A stretch of DNA of 30,461 nucleotides, from positions 180,068-210,528 of the forward strand of contig JAHNZQ020000079.1 of assembly GCA_019155205.2 (NCBI GenBank), in the 5' to 3' direction. Positions within the stretch are counted from its first letter, which is position 1. Each line of letters starts with the position of its first letter. Of this stretch, positions 11,088 to 19,243 are shown piece by piece. The notes below the pieces were generated by a model. That model was not told the origin of the DNA. It was given only the letters and a program-made list of their open reading frames with translations, and searched no databases. The stretch is from Gracilaria vermiculophylla (taxonomy: Eukaryota > Rhodophyta > Florideophyceae > Gracilariales > Gracilariaceae). Position numbers and translations under genes: made by a program.

Positions 11088-12236
11088 ATGTCCATCACCG
11101 AGTCTTTGCTTCCGCGCCACATCCTCTTCAACGCTGCATTATACGCTGGCGCCGCGCTAGTGTATACCGTCGTCTTCTTTTCCCTGGAAACGTCCAAACC
11201 CGGTGAATATGTTTTCTATGATTCTGACAAGTCCAGATGGCGCACCATATTCAACAACATCGCCATTATATCCTGGCCCACTCTCTTGTTCGGCGCGCTT
11301 ATTCTGCTCGCCGTTCGAGTAGGTGCTAAAGTCCGCCGTCGTCGTCGCAAGCGTTCCAAGAACAAGAAGCGTTCCTCCTCCAAGAACTCTCTGTCCGAAC
11401 GTAACGCGAGCAACAACAGCCTTGAGGCGCCACCTCCTCCTCCATCAACCGCCCCGCCTGCTGCATCTCTGCGCATGGAAGAAGCCCCCAAACCATATCC
11501 ACCCAACTTACAAAATGTTTCGCCCAAAGAAGATGAGGAGAATCCGCCTGTCATACGTGCGCAGTCTTCTGGGAAAGCGAAACGAGCCAAATCGGGCACC
11601 TTTCATGTTCCGAAAGGCTATGTTGCCGTCACTCGTTCACAGCGGTTTTACGCCGCCTTCGGGTTCTTGTGGGTGGCCGTGGGACTTGCGCTGACTGCCG
11701 TTGCGGCTGCCATTGTGTTCGTCGGGCAGAGGGAACGTTTCCAGCAGATAGCCACAAGGCTTGGTAACAAGCGGGAAGATTGGAAAACATGGATCATTCC
11801 CATATGCACTGGTGGTATTCCTCTCATTCTGTTCGGTTCTCTGGCCATTACTTCTTCGTTTAAGTTCTTTTCTACACTCACTGCTCGCACTTCGATACTC
11901 ACACGAGCCGCCGCCGATTCCGAGGGCTCGGTTAGAGAGGTGGAGGATCTTGACCTTTTGTACAACGGTGACAGGGAGTCTCCAGATGATGATCTAGATG
12001 ATTCTGATGAGGCTGACCTTAAAAAAGCACCTCCTCCGGCTGTCTCCGTGAAAAATAACGGGATGATCGACGCAACCATACTGCCCAACTCTCCCGATCA
12101 AAGCACTGTCGACAGACTTATGCGTCAACTACGGGACATGGGCTTCCCCAACCCAGACCAAAATATGGCCGCACTGCAGGCGTCTTCTTTCGATCTTGAA
12201 AAAGCCAGTGATAAACTTGTGAACACTGCCACTTAA
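11088..12236 (+). CDS. Four-helix membrane protein with a C-terminal ubiquitin-associated (UBA) domain
   Basis: 382 residues from the ATG at 11088. In-frame codons upstream are only poly-Pro from the C tract and have no ATG. Predicted transmembrane segments lie near residues 11-33, 55-78, 188-213 and 235-255. A long cytosol-like loop (80-185) starts with a strongly basic stretch (KVRRRRRKRSKNKKR) and continues Ser/Pro-rich. After helix 4 comes an acidic linker (DDDLDDSDEAD near 300-310). Residues about 337-381 form a UBA domain: LMRQLRDMGFPNPDQNMAAL, then a second helix ending EKASDKLVN. UBA domains bind ubiquitin, so the protein may present a ubiquitin receptor at an internal membrane, for example for ER-associated degradation; that is inference. 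I know no named family with this exact order. The promoter side carries CCAAT boxes and the poly-C repeat. Confidence 0.72.
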   Translation: MSITESLLPRHILFNAALYAGAALVYTVVFFSLETSKPGEYVFYDSDKSRWRTIFNNIAIISWPTLLFGALILLAVRVGAKVRRRRRKRSKNKKRSSSKNSLSERNASNNSLEAPPPPPSTAPPAASLRMEEAPKPYPPNLQNVSPKEDEENPPVIRAQSSGKAKRAKSGTFHVPKGYVAVTRSQRFYAAFGFLWVAVGLALTAVAAAIVFVGQRERFQQIATRLGNKREDWKTWIIPICTGGIPLILFGSLAITSSFKFFSTLTARTSILTRAAADSEGSVREVEDLDLLYNGDRESPDDDLDDSDEADLKKAPPPAVSVKNNGMIDATILPNSPDQSTVDRLMRQLRDMGFPNPDQNMAALQASSFDLEKASDKLVNTAT

Positions 12237-14400
12237 TGTACATAATCTACGCAAGCTTCCTGTGACATACTACACCGCCTGAGCGAGCGGAACCACTTGT
12301 TTACGCATAATCACTGTAGTCGTATATAGTCCACGGCTGTGCGGAAGGAGTGGTGTGTATATTTAGGCCGTCTCGTCAATCTTTCATTTCTTTGATGTGG
12401 AAATCGATATGCGATCCAAAGAAGTGTCGGCGGACAGAGTTTCGTCGTTCGTGTGTTATGGTGCACCCGATTTGCCCGCGATATTTGTGTTATGGTCAGG
12501 GACCTACATACTTATATACTCTTTCGACAGTTTTCCATTCTTGAAAAGCCACGTCGAGTCACGGACCTTGGTCTATCTTGTTTCAATCATTAACGCGAGG
12601 CTACAGACGGGAGTTCATACAGGTGGTCCCGCTCTAGACGAAATGGTCTTATTTGAAATTGAATTTTGCGTGCGAAACCAAGTCCGCAAACGTGTGAATG
12701 CTGAAATGGAATCCACTCAACACTATGCACTTGTTGCATTCGATCTCAATAATCAAAGCTGAGCCCTAACGCCACCTTGCGCTTTCGAGCGTAAGCCACA
12801 AGCTTGAGACGTGAATGTTTTAGTTTCCGTTCGAGCATTTTTACAATCACATTGCGTTAGTTGACTGCCCAAATGAAGAAATCAACAGACTTAGACTTTG
12901 GTCGACAACGTGTTCCTGCTCGCGATCCCTAGGCAAACTGTGGAGCCAAACGTTACAAATGAATGTCGTGAGTACGTATTGAAACGAATACTCTTAAGAA
13001 GAAAAACTTTTCGTCGAGTCCCCCCCTCGTATTAAACCCAGGCGGGAACATGGCCTTGCTCTGGTCATGATCGCGAGATGGCACTTGCACCCGTTACAGG
13101 CCCTTCTCAAGAGAGCCTATTCTGGCAAGACTGAGAATTTCACGCAAGAGAACTGCCACAGATACTTAGCTTACGGATGATTCAATGCCTGTTTGTTACG
13201 TACGTTACCGAAATAATTTGAACGGGGTTTTCTTGGGATCTTTGTGTAAAGCCAGGTTTGTGGATCTCATAGTTACAAATTTCTGGCCAGGATTGTATAT
13301 CTTGAACTGGAAGGAACTTCCAAGTGTACCAGGCCTTGTCTCGAGACCAGAAAGACATTTTCTAGCCTTCACGTGGCGAAAGATTGACGCGCAATGATTC
13401 ATTGTTGAAAGGAAATAGAAGGTCGGACCTGATTCGAACGGTTAGTTCACAGCGTGTCGCTGGAGTCGATAGTTCATAGCGCCAGTTCACCGATGTGCAC
13501 GGTATTTCTGTCTTGGAGCACAGAATTTGCGAGACTTGTCCAGAATACGCAGGGCAATGCAGCCTCTTGATTCAACGGCTGCCTCTAGCGTTACCACCTT
13601 AGGCAGACCGCTACGATTGGCTACTTGTGGCTTTGTTCAATTGGGAGCTTGGAGGGTGGGTGTGTGGTACCATTGACTATCAGGTTCTCGAAGAGAATGA
13701 GCAAGTTCCTCTGCTTTCGAGGTTCATTGATTCCATGTATGTCTCGAAATGAAGCTTATGATCAATCATATCCCTCTGCATCATGGCGTGAAAAGAAATG
13801 TGTAGTCCGTCTCTAGGTGGGGCCGAGGCACATCTCAACTCAAGATTCTAGAAAAGCCACGATGGATTTGGACCAAAACGCTCACTCGGTGACCAATGTA
13901 CAGTATTTGCCAGATTCAGTGTCCCTGGTAGATGTGCTCATACAGACGATATATTTTTGTCTGAATCCTTGCCCTGCACCGTCTTCTCTCCCGAATATAT
14001 GATGCTGATATCCTCAGCCGTTTGCTCAACAGGCAAGCTCGGAATACTCCGGGTGTGCTGGGCTGTGAGATATTCTAACAAAGCCACCCGCCCACGTTGC
14101 TTATCACGTCCACTTGCAATACTTGCACCAGAAATGCGAAGCAGAAGAAGATACTTGAATTACATAAATCGTTCCTTGTGAGCCACACACTCGCGATTTC
14201 GGTGCAATGGGCTGGCTCCGTTAGGGAACCTGATGTCCGAAAGCTCTGCTTAACTCTTTGCGTTGGCGGGGTTTTCTCAAATAAACGAAGAACGCCAACG
14301 CTCAAGTGCCCGCCCATGTGTGGTCTACTATTCCGTTCGTACGTGCTCTGCACGGCGAACGAACACCTGTCAAGCGCTGTACACGTGTCAAGAGCAAGGG
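12237..14400. other. 2.2-kb spacer without a recognisable gene
   Basis: Only short open frames, none conserved-looking. The best (ATG at 12409, stop at 12762, about 117 codons) has no motif and average composition. Around 13445-13485 a short string AGTTCAYAGCG appears twice. A TTCGAAT string at about 13428-13436 resembles a tRNA T loop on the minus strand, but its stem does not pair. Confidence 0.5.
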
Positions 14401-14409
14401 ACAGCATAG

Positions 14410-14672
14410 CGCGTTGATTGGCGGACAGAAGATATTAGCGCGCCAATTTGCATCACTCGCTGCGCGCTCTCAGCGCGCCAGTGCAGTCGCTACCGCGCTG
14501 TCGCTGGCGCGCTGTTGCTGGCGCGGTGTTTGCGAGTAACAGTCGCTGCAACCTCCTCGGCGCAGCTCCATAGCGCAGCTCCACAGCGCAGCTCGACTTC
14601 CCCCCATCCCCCCCGCCCTCTCGACTTGACGCTCGTGTGTCGCACCACTTGCCACACGCCCTCGCACCCGTC
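14410..14672 (+). promoter_or_regulatory. GC-rich promoter region with CCAAT-type sites and three 13-bp-spaced repeats
   Basis: It contains an inverted CCAAT (ATTGG, 14417-14421), a CCAAT at 14443-14447 inside GCGCGCCAATTT, and a GCGCGC-rich segment. GCGCAGCTC then occurs three times at exact 13-bp spacing (starts 14560, 14573, 14586), some 90-110 bp before the ATG at 14673. A pyrimidine-rich C tract follows. Evenly spaced copies next to a gene start suggest binding sites for one factor; this is inference. Confidence 0.35.
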
Positions 14673-16490
14673 ATGATGCACGGTATCTTCAATCGTCCTG
14701 CTTCTCGTCCTCAGCACCCGCGCCGACGACATCGTTCTCGTTCACGTTCGCGCTCAAGACCTCGCGCCTCTCGCTCCACCAGGGCCCCTCCTGCCCGCTC
14801 TCTAAGTCCGCCGCGCCGTCCCACTCGCTCCCGCTCCCGCTCCCGCTCCCGTTCCCGCTCCCGTTCCCGCTCCATATCATTCAGCTCCCCACCAGACTCT
14901 CTCTCCGGCGGTTCTAGTTACTCTCACATTGACTTCCGTTCACCGCCGCCACACCCATTCATGCGCCGTTCGCTCTCGTTCACGGAGCTTCACGGTGACC
15001 CCTTTCCGTTCTCGCACCCTTCGGATTTCCATCCAATGCACCGAAGGGGGCGCTCCCGCTCACGCTCGCCGCTCTCGAGGCATCAAATGCGCTCCGCTTC
15101 CGTGGACCGCTTCCCGTTTGACCCGTTTGAGCCGCGTTTTCCCTTCGAGCGCCGGCGCGCCTTGGATGACTTCCCGCTGGGACTTGATCAACATCCCATG
15201 CACGAGCCTTTCATGGATGAGCTCGAGCCCCCGTTTCCTCATCGCCATCGTCGTCGCTCGCATTTCTATGAAGATTTTGGAGCGCCGCAGTTTTCAGATC
15301 AGCCCCCACGCTTCTCGATTGATCGTGCGATGCGCTTCCCGGCACGCACACCGAACATCGTCTTCATGCAGCAGAGGAGCTTCGTTTTCAACGTCGGTTC
15401 CCCTGCAGACAGCCGCGTGCCATGGTTACAGGTCATGGATGAATTCGATGGAAGACGCGTGTTGTACGCAACGGGAAACTGTATGCAGCGAGCCTCCCAA
15501 GTACGACTACATGATGACTACTCAGGTGAGCTTCTTCGTTTAACCCCGCGAAAGAGCTCAACAAAGAGCAGGAAATATGCTTCGTTACGCGTCACAACCT
15601 TCAACAAATATCGAGATCCCGTCATGACCGCCGTGTCCATGCGTGACGCTATTGGCCCGACAAATCTTCAGGGAGCGGGTCCGCCTCCGCCTCCGCCTCC
15701 GCCTCCGTTTGCGTATGCACCTAACGCAAACCCGTACTACCCTCCACAGGGCGCCTATCCTTACCCTGGCCCATACCCAATGCCCTCGTATGGAGCGCCC
15801 CCTACCGGTTATCCGGGCATGCCAGCCGGCGCTCCCAATGCTGCTCAACCGGATGTAACTGAGCCTCAGTCTGCCCCTGATGCAAGTGGCGATCCATATT
15901 CCGCCCCATGGGACGCCGCGCATCAGCAACCACAAGGAGAGGTGCCAGATTACCCGCAGCCGGACCAATCACGACAGCCTGGACAGGAATATCCCGGGCC
16001 ACAACCTCAATATCAACACTGGCAAGGCACGCACTATCAACCCAGCTCAGCCTACCCCAATCAGACCTATCCGCAACCTGGGCAACAGCCAGGCATGTAT
16101 GCCAATTATATGCACGGTTTTGCATATCAGAATAACAGTGGCCGTCCTCCCTTCCAGAGGTGGGAGACGTCGGACCAGCCGATGGTGGTCGCCGAATTCT
16201 TCGGCGGGGAAAAAAGCTTGGATGACATTCGGAGGTCAAGTAGAGATGGTCGCCGTAAGCATCCTCTGTTTCGCCTCGCTCGCAACGCAGGTGGAGAGAA
16301 GGAATGGGTACAAACCCCGACAGGTCGTGAGCTGGCAAGTATAACGTATTCTAGCCCGGGATCAGATGGTTTTGCTGTCGAAGGAAACAGCTATCGCGTC
16401 GTTTTGCAACCTGGTGTGGATCTAACGATGATCACCTCTGCAATCGTTAGCCGAGTCGTCATGTGGGCAGGCACTGATGCAAGGTTTTAA
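14673..16490 (+). CDS. RS-rich protein with a LURP-one-related (LOR, Tubby-like) domain split by a Pro-rich insert
   Basis: 605 residues from the first ATG of a tandem pair (14673, 14676); codons upstream lack ATG. Residues about 10-150 are Arg/Ser-rich, with eight perfect Arg-Ser dipeptides in a row (about 52-67) and further RSRS blocks, like splicing-factor RS domains. Residues about 228-328 look like the first half of a LOR/Tubby-type beta barrel (QQRSFVFNVGSPADSR, then LQVMDEFDGRRVLYATGN, then YSGELLRLTPRKS). About 335-504 is a Pro/Tyr/Gln-rich, probably disordered insert. 505-605 is the second half (MVVAEFFGG, ending SYRVVLQPGVDLTMITSAIV, close to the LOR ending FxVxVxPxVDyAfIasLvV). LOR domains occur in plant LURP1-like proteins and share the scramblase/Tubby fold. 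A nuclear or RNA-linked role is inferred from the RS region only. The AG|GTGAGC string at 15529 reads through in frame and is not treated as an intron. Confidence 0.72.
   Translation: MMHGIFNRPASRPQHPRRRHRSRSRSRSRPRASRSTRAPPARSLSPPRRPTRSRSRSRSRSRSRSRSISFSSPPDSLSGGSSYSHIDFRSPPPHPFMRRSLSFTELHGDPFPFSHPSDFHPMHRRGRSRSRSPLSRHQMRSASVDRFPFDPFEPRFPFERRRALDDFPLGLDQHPMHEPFMDELEPPFPHRHRRRSHFYEDFGAPQFSDQPPRFSIDRAMRFPARTPNIVFMQQRSFVFNVGSPADSRVPWLQVMDEFDGRRVLYATGNCMQRASQVRLHDDYSGELLRLTPRKSSTKSRKYASLRVTTFNKYRDPVMTAVSMRDAIGPTNLQGAGPPPPPPPPPFAYAPNANPYYPPQGAYPYPGPYPMPSYGAPPTGYPGMPAGAPNAAQPDVTEPQSAPDASGDPYSAPWDAAHQQPQGEVPDYPQPDQSRQPGQEYPGPQPQYQHWQGTHYQPSSAYPNQTYPQPGQQPGMYANYMHGFAYQNNSGRPPFQRWETSDQPMVVAEFFGGEKSLDDIRRSSRDGRRKHPLFRLARNAGGEKEWVQTPTGRELASITYSSPGSDGFAVEGNSYRVVLQPGVDLTMITSAIVSRVVMWAGTDARF
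14826..14873 (+). repeat. Hexanucleotide repeat encoding (Arg-Ser)8
   Basis: Eight in-frame CGY-TCC units (CGCTCC with two CGTTCC variants) encode eight RS dipeptides. The silent C/T variants show it is not a perfectly fresh expansion. The same dipeptide recurs nearby at about 15050-15070 with less regular codons, consistent with selection for the RS protein sequence. Confidence 0.85.
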
Positions 16491-16674
16491 TCTGAATGAA
16501 TTGCTTATTCTCTTCCATACTTGTTGTTTTCATCGGAATGCTAGGCCTCGAATTTTGGGCTCATGTCATGGGTCACAGACTACCTTCATTCTCAATAAGT
16601 CCGCCGGAGATTATAATGTAACTTAGGTTGCAACACGCATGTGGTCAACAATCGGATTTTGTCTTGTTACTTCC

Positions 16675-17487
16675 TCATGTGTGTGCAGCTGCTTCCACCC
16701 TCGTCCCGTTTTCATGTTCAACGGGAGATGTCAGACCGTGGCTTTGTAGTTCTCTCAACACCCGTCTGAAGATGATGTCTTCCAAAACAGCGGCATCGTC
16801 TGGAATGTCAACACATGCATACACCGCAAGTCCAGAACGCATTGACAGTTTCTGTGCAAACCCATGACTCGTTGATGCGATTTGGGCGTTTGTGGCGAAT
16901 AGAGTGGTGGCGGATGGCAGCGCTTCTTCGTTGATTTTGTGTCCCATGCAGACGGATAAACAACTTAACGATCCGAGGGACCCATCGGTTGTGGGTTGGA
17001 CCCACACCATGATGGAGTCTTTCATATAAGTTATTTGATAGCGCATGCGTAGATCGGCGAGTTGGTCGGTAAATGCGGTCACTTGCATCATTGTTTTTAA
17101 GACTTTTGTTCCCCTTTTCTTTGGTTTGGGAGGTGCAATCTGGCAGTGGAGAGTCGCTGCAGAGTGCAGCGGACTTGGGGATACGTGAGCTTGGTCTTTT
17201 GTAACGTCGCAACAATATTTGTTGGCGAGACTTGCGGGACGTCTCCTTCGTAAACCCTTGGTATACCACACAACCGTTGCCCCACGACGTTTGCAGCGTC
17301 CAGTTCCCTCGGTGGTTCCAAGCATTCTCCGCGTGTTCATCATGTTTTGGAATATGTTTTTGTACGAGGGGTACAATTTTACATCCAGAATCAGAAATTC
17401 AATAATTCTGTCAGAAAGAGGGAAACAGTCACAACACAGCTTCACTACGGCTCTTGAAACTTCTTTGTACCTGCCCCTGCCTTGCAT
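16675..17487 (-). CDS. Proteasome assembly chaperone 4 (PAC4/PSMG4)-like protein with a long N-terminal extension
   Basis: From the ATG at 17487 the frame encodes 270 residues. The last 138 (from Met at 17091) match PAC4: an N-terminal helix/strand (FTDQLADLRMRYQ), the core DSIMVWV strand, a small-residue strand (SLSCLSVCMG), a T-x-L-F segment, and the hallmark TSHGFAQKLSMRSGLAVYACV, comparable to TSTGLAQRLARKTNKQVFVSY of animal PSMG4. PAC3-PAC4 heterodimers help build the 20S proteasome alpha ring. PAC4 is usually about 120-150 residues, so Met 17091 alone would give a normal-length protein. The upstream 132 codons are Lys/Arg/Cys-rich and unlike any domain I know; they may be a genuine extension, 5'UTR, or contain an unrecognised intron. 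The gene ends 184 bp from the converging RS/LOR gene. Confidence 0.65.
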   Translation of the reverse strand: MQGRGRYKEVSRAVVKLCCDCFPLSDRIIEFLILDVKLYPSYKNIFQNMMNTRRMLGTTEGTGRCKRRGATVVWYTKGLRRRRPASLANKYCCDVTKDQAHVSPSPLHSAATLHCQIAPPKPKKRGTKVLKTMMQVTAFTDQLADLRMRYQITYMKDSIMVWVQPTTDGSLGSLSCLSVCMGHKINEEALPSATTLFATNAQIASTSHGFAQKLSMRSGLAVYACVDIPDDAAVLEDIIFRRVLRELQSHGLTSPVEHENGTRVEAAAHT

Positions 17488-17645
17488 CACTTTTTTTGTC
17501 GATTGCCCGTCCTTCGTTGCCACAATCAGTTCTCTGATACAGTGAAGTTGGGGTAACCAGCTTCTTCCCGTAAAGCATCTTGCTTATATTTATTTACTGT
17601 GGGGGAAGAAGGGTGCTCTTGGGAAGCTTCTGTCTTCCGCATTCC

Positions 17646-18347
17646 ATGTACATATCGCGGCCTGTCTACTTCGTTGCATGTTTTGCATGGATGACCACCC
17701 TCACATTCGGGGGTGTTTGGGATGAACTCTGTTCTGAAGGTAGTCAATGCGCTACAATGTTGGACAACTATGCTAACTTGGTCAAGGGAGATGGATGTGT
17801 TTCATTTTACACCACTGGAAAGTGCTCACGGATCTGCACATTTTCCCTCAAGTCTCTGATCAACAGAACATCATGGTTAAAATGTTCTCAAAGGTGTGAC
17901 TGGTCTTCTGCCATAGTGGATGGAGCAAAATCCTGGTTGGCCATGTGTCTTGCAAACCCTGCACCCGATGTTTTTGAATCTGAAGAAGAAACTAACGTGA
18001 CCGCTAATCACGACAAACGCAGAAAAGCGTCGATGAAAACTGAAGACAAAACCATTGGCTCTTTATCCCAAAAAGCACCGTCGTCAAGGTCTGTAGCCAT
18101 CCCATGTCTAATGTTTCTTGCCGTTTTTATAGCTCTTGTATTCTCGTTACGCCCCGAACTGAAACAAAAAGCATGCCATGTTCTATTTGAGCTTATTGGA
18201 AGGCTTCGACGGATACGGAACATTTATCAGCCACGGACTACACCGGGAAGGGGGCCGCTAGATCTCGGGTCCGATGTGAAGGAACTACGAACTTTGCATC
18301 GAGGGGCTCGAAGACACCTCAAGTCGTTGAGGTCAGCTCTCGACTGA
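17646..18347 (+). CDS. Cys-rich type I membrane protein, orphan
   Basis: 233 residues from the first in-frame ATG (17646). A signal peptide covers about residues 1-23 (hydrophobic, ending TLTFGG). The ectodomain (24-148) has eight cysteines at 29, 35, 51, 60, 64, 80, 84 and 101, including two CxxxC pairs (CSRIC, CSQRC), and two N-glycosylation sequons (NRT at 73, NVT at 117). One transmembrane helix lies near 150-168 (AIPCLMFLAVFIALVFSL), followed by a basic cytoplasmic tail of about 65 residues. The even Cys number suggests four disulfides. The spacing recalls small helical Cys-rich ectodomains, but I cannot assign a family. It diverges from the PAC4-like gene across about 158 bp if that gene starts at 17487. 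Confidence 0.55.
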   Translation: MYISRPVYFVACFAWMTTLTFGGVWDELCSEGSQCATMLDNYANLVKGDGCVSFYTTGKCSRICTFSLKSLINRTSWLKCSQRCDWSSAIVDGAKSWLAMCLANPAPDVFESEEETNVTANHDKRRKASMKTEDKTIGSLSQKAPSSRSVAIPCLMFLAVFIALVFSLRPELKQKACHVLFELIGRLRRIRNIYQPRTTPGRGPLDLGSDVKELRTLHRGARRHLKSLRSALD

Positions 18348-19243
18348 AGGTCCGACAGGCAAGAGGTTTGAGTCACTGAATATAAACTCATATGTGAGAG
18401 CCCACACACTGATCCTATGGGTTTTCAGAAACGCAAGTAGATTTGCTGCGCACTGGATGGGGATGGATAGGAGTTCTCTGTGCAGCAGCTGCTTATATGG
18501 CAGTCACCAACTGCACAGGGACTATATTTTAGGTCCCCTATCATGATTGCCCGATCATATGGTTGTTGATCATCGTTGCCACAGCTGTATGTCCCTCTCG
18601 GGCATTCTGTTTTTCTTACTACCGCTGTTGCGCTTTGTTTCCTTGCCCCCCACCCACCCATAAGAGCAACTTTGACTGTACGCGATATGTTCTCATCGCT
18701 GAAGCAGGGAATAAGCTATTGCGACTCTGCGTCTCCTACATCTCGCCGAAACTTATATTCTTCCGGAAAAGCCCTAGGTAACAATGCAATAAGGCTTGTT
18801 GTTCTCGTTATTCAACCATTCTTTTTTCTGAGGTCATTTTTTACGTCTTGAATACACTCACAAACACAATTCGTTTGAAGCGGTGAATGGTGTAGTTGGC
18901 CAAAGAGCTAGAGTAGCAGGGTATCTCAAGTATTGTGCCTACATTTCTGTACAGGGTGGTACAAACGTAATATGGCGTATTATTTGCAAAGATGATGGAT
19001 ACGGTATGTCCCCTTCCGCTAGAGCGGAACTGTGCACGAGAGCCTGCCCTCTCTCTCCATTTGAGCATCGAATCAAAAGAGGCGCCTCTCATACACTCAT
19101 GGACGGTGTCAGCATGCAATGGAGCGCAGAATGCAAATTTGGAGTGATTCGCCGACAATAAGAATGTGTGGTAATTGGATCAGCGTTTTCCAGCCTTTGA
19201 AGGACATACTTGAGAAAACGATTACTGGGCTGCAAATCGCTCT
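18348..19243. other. 0.9-kb spacer between convergent genes; possible decayed fragment
   Basis: No complete gene. A plus-strand frame without a usable upstream ATG (about 18835-19161) contains RIICKDDGYGMSPSA followed by AELCTR, reminiscent of the DxGxGM ATP-binding motif of GHKL ATPases such as MutL/MLH proteins. The required N-box Asn and the GFRGEAL motif are absent in the frame. It could be a relic or chance. The remaining open frames look random. Confidence 0.35.

Noticed and set aside
12409..12762. 117-codon open frame after the UBA membrane gene
   Set aside because: No motif, helix pattern or compositional bias, and the length is expected by chance in this much sequence.
13380..13520. 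tRNA-like T loop (GTTCGAATC, minus strand)
   Set aside because: The flanking T stem pairs at only three of five positions, and no A-box-like D arm or acceptor stem could be drawn.
15529..15574. Intron suggested by AG|GTGAGC and a later GCAG inside the RS/LOR gene
   Set aside because: The 46-bp segment is not a multiple of three, is too short for the other introns here, and its translation (GELLRLTPRKS) fits the LOR domain.
18460..18720. Strings resembling further MutL motifs (GWIGVL..., TVRDMF)
   Set aside because: They lie in different frames and upstream of the DDGYGM string, the wrong order for a MutL protein.
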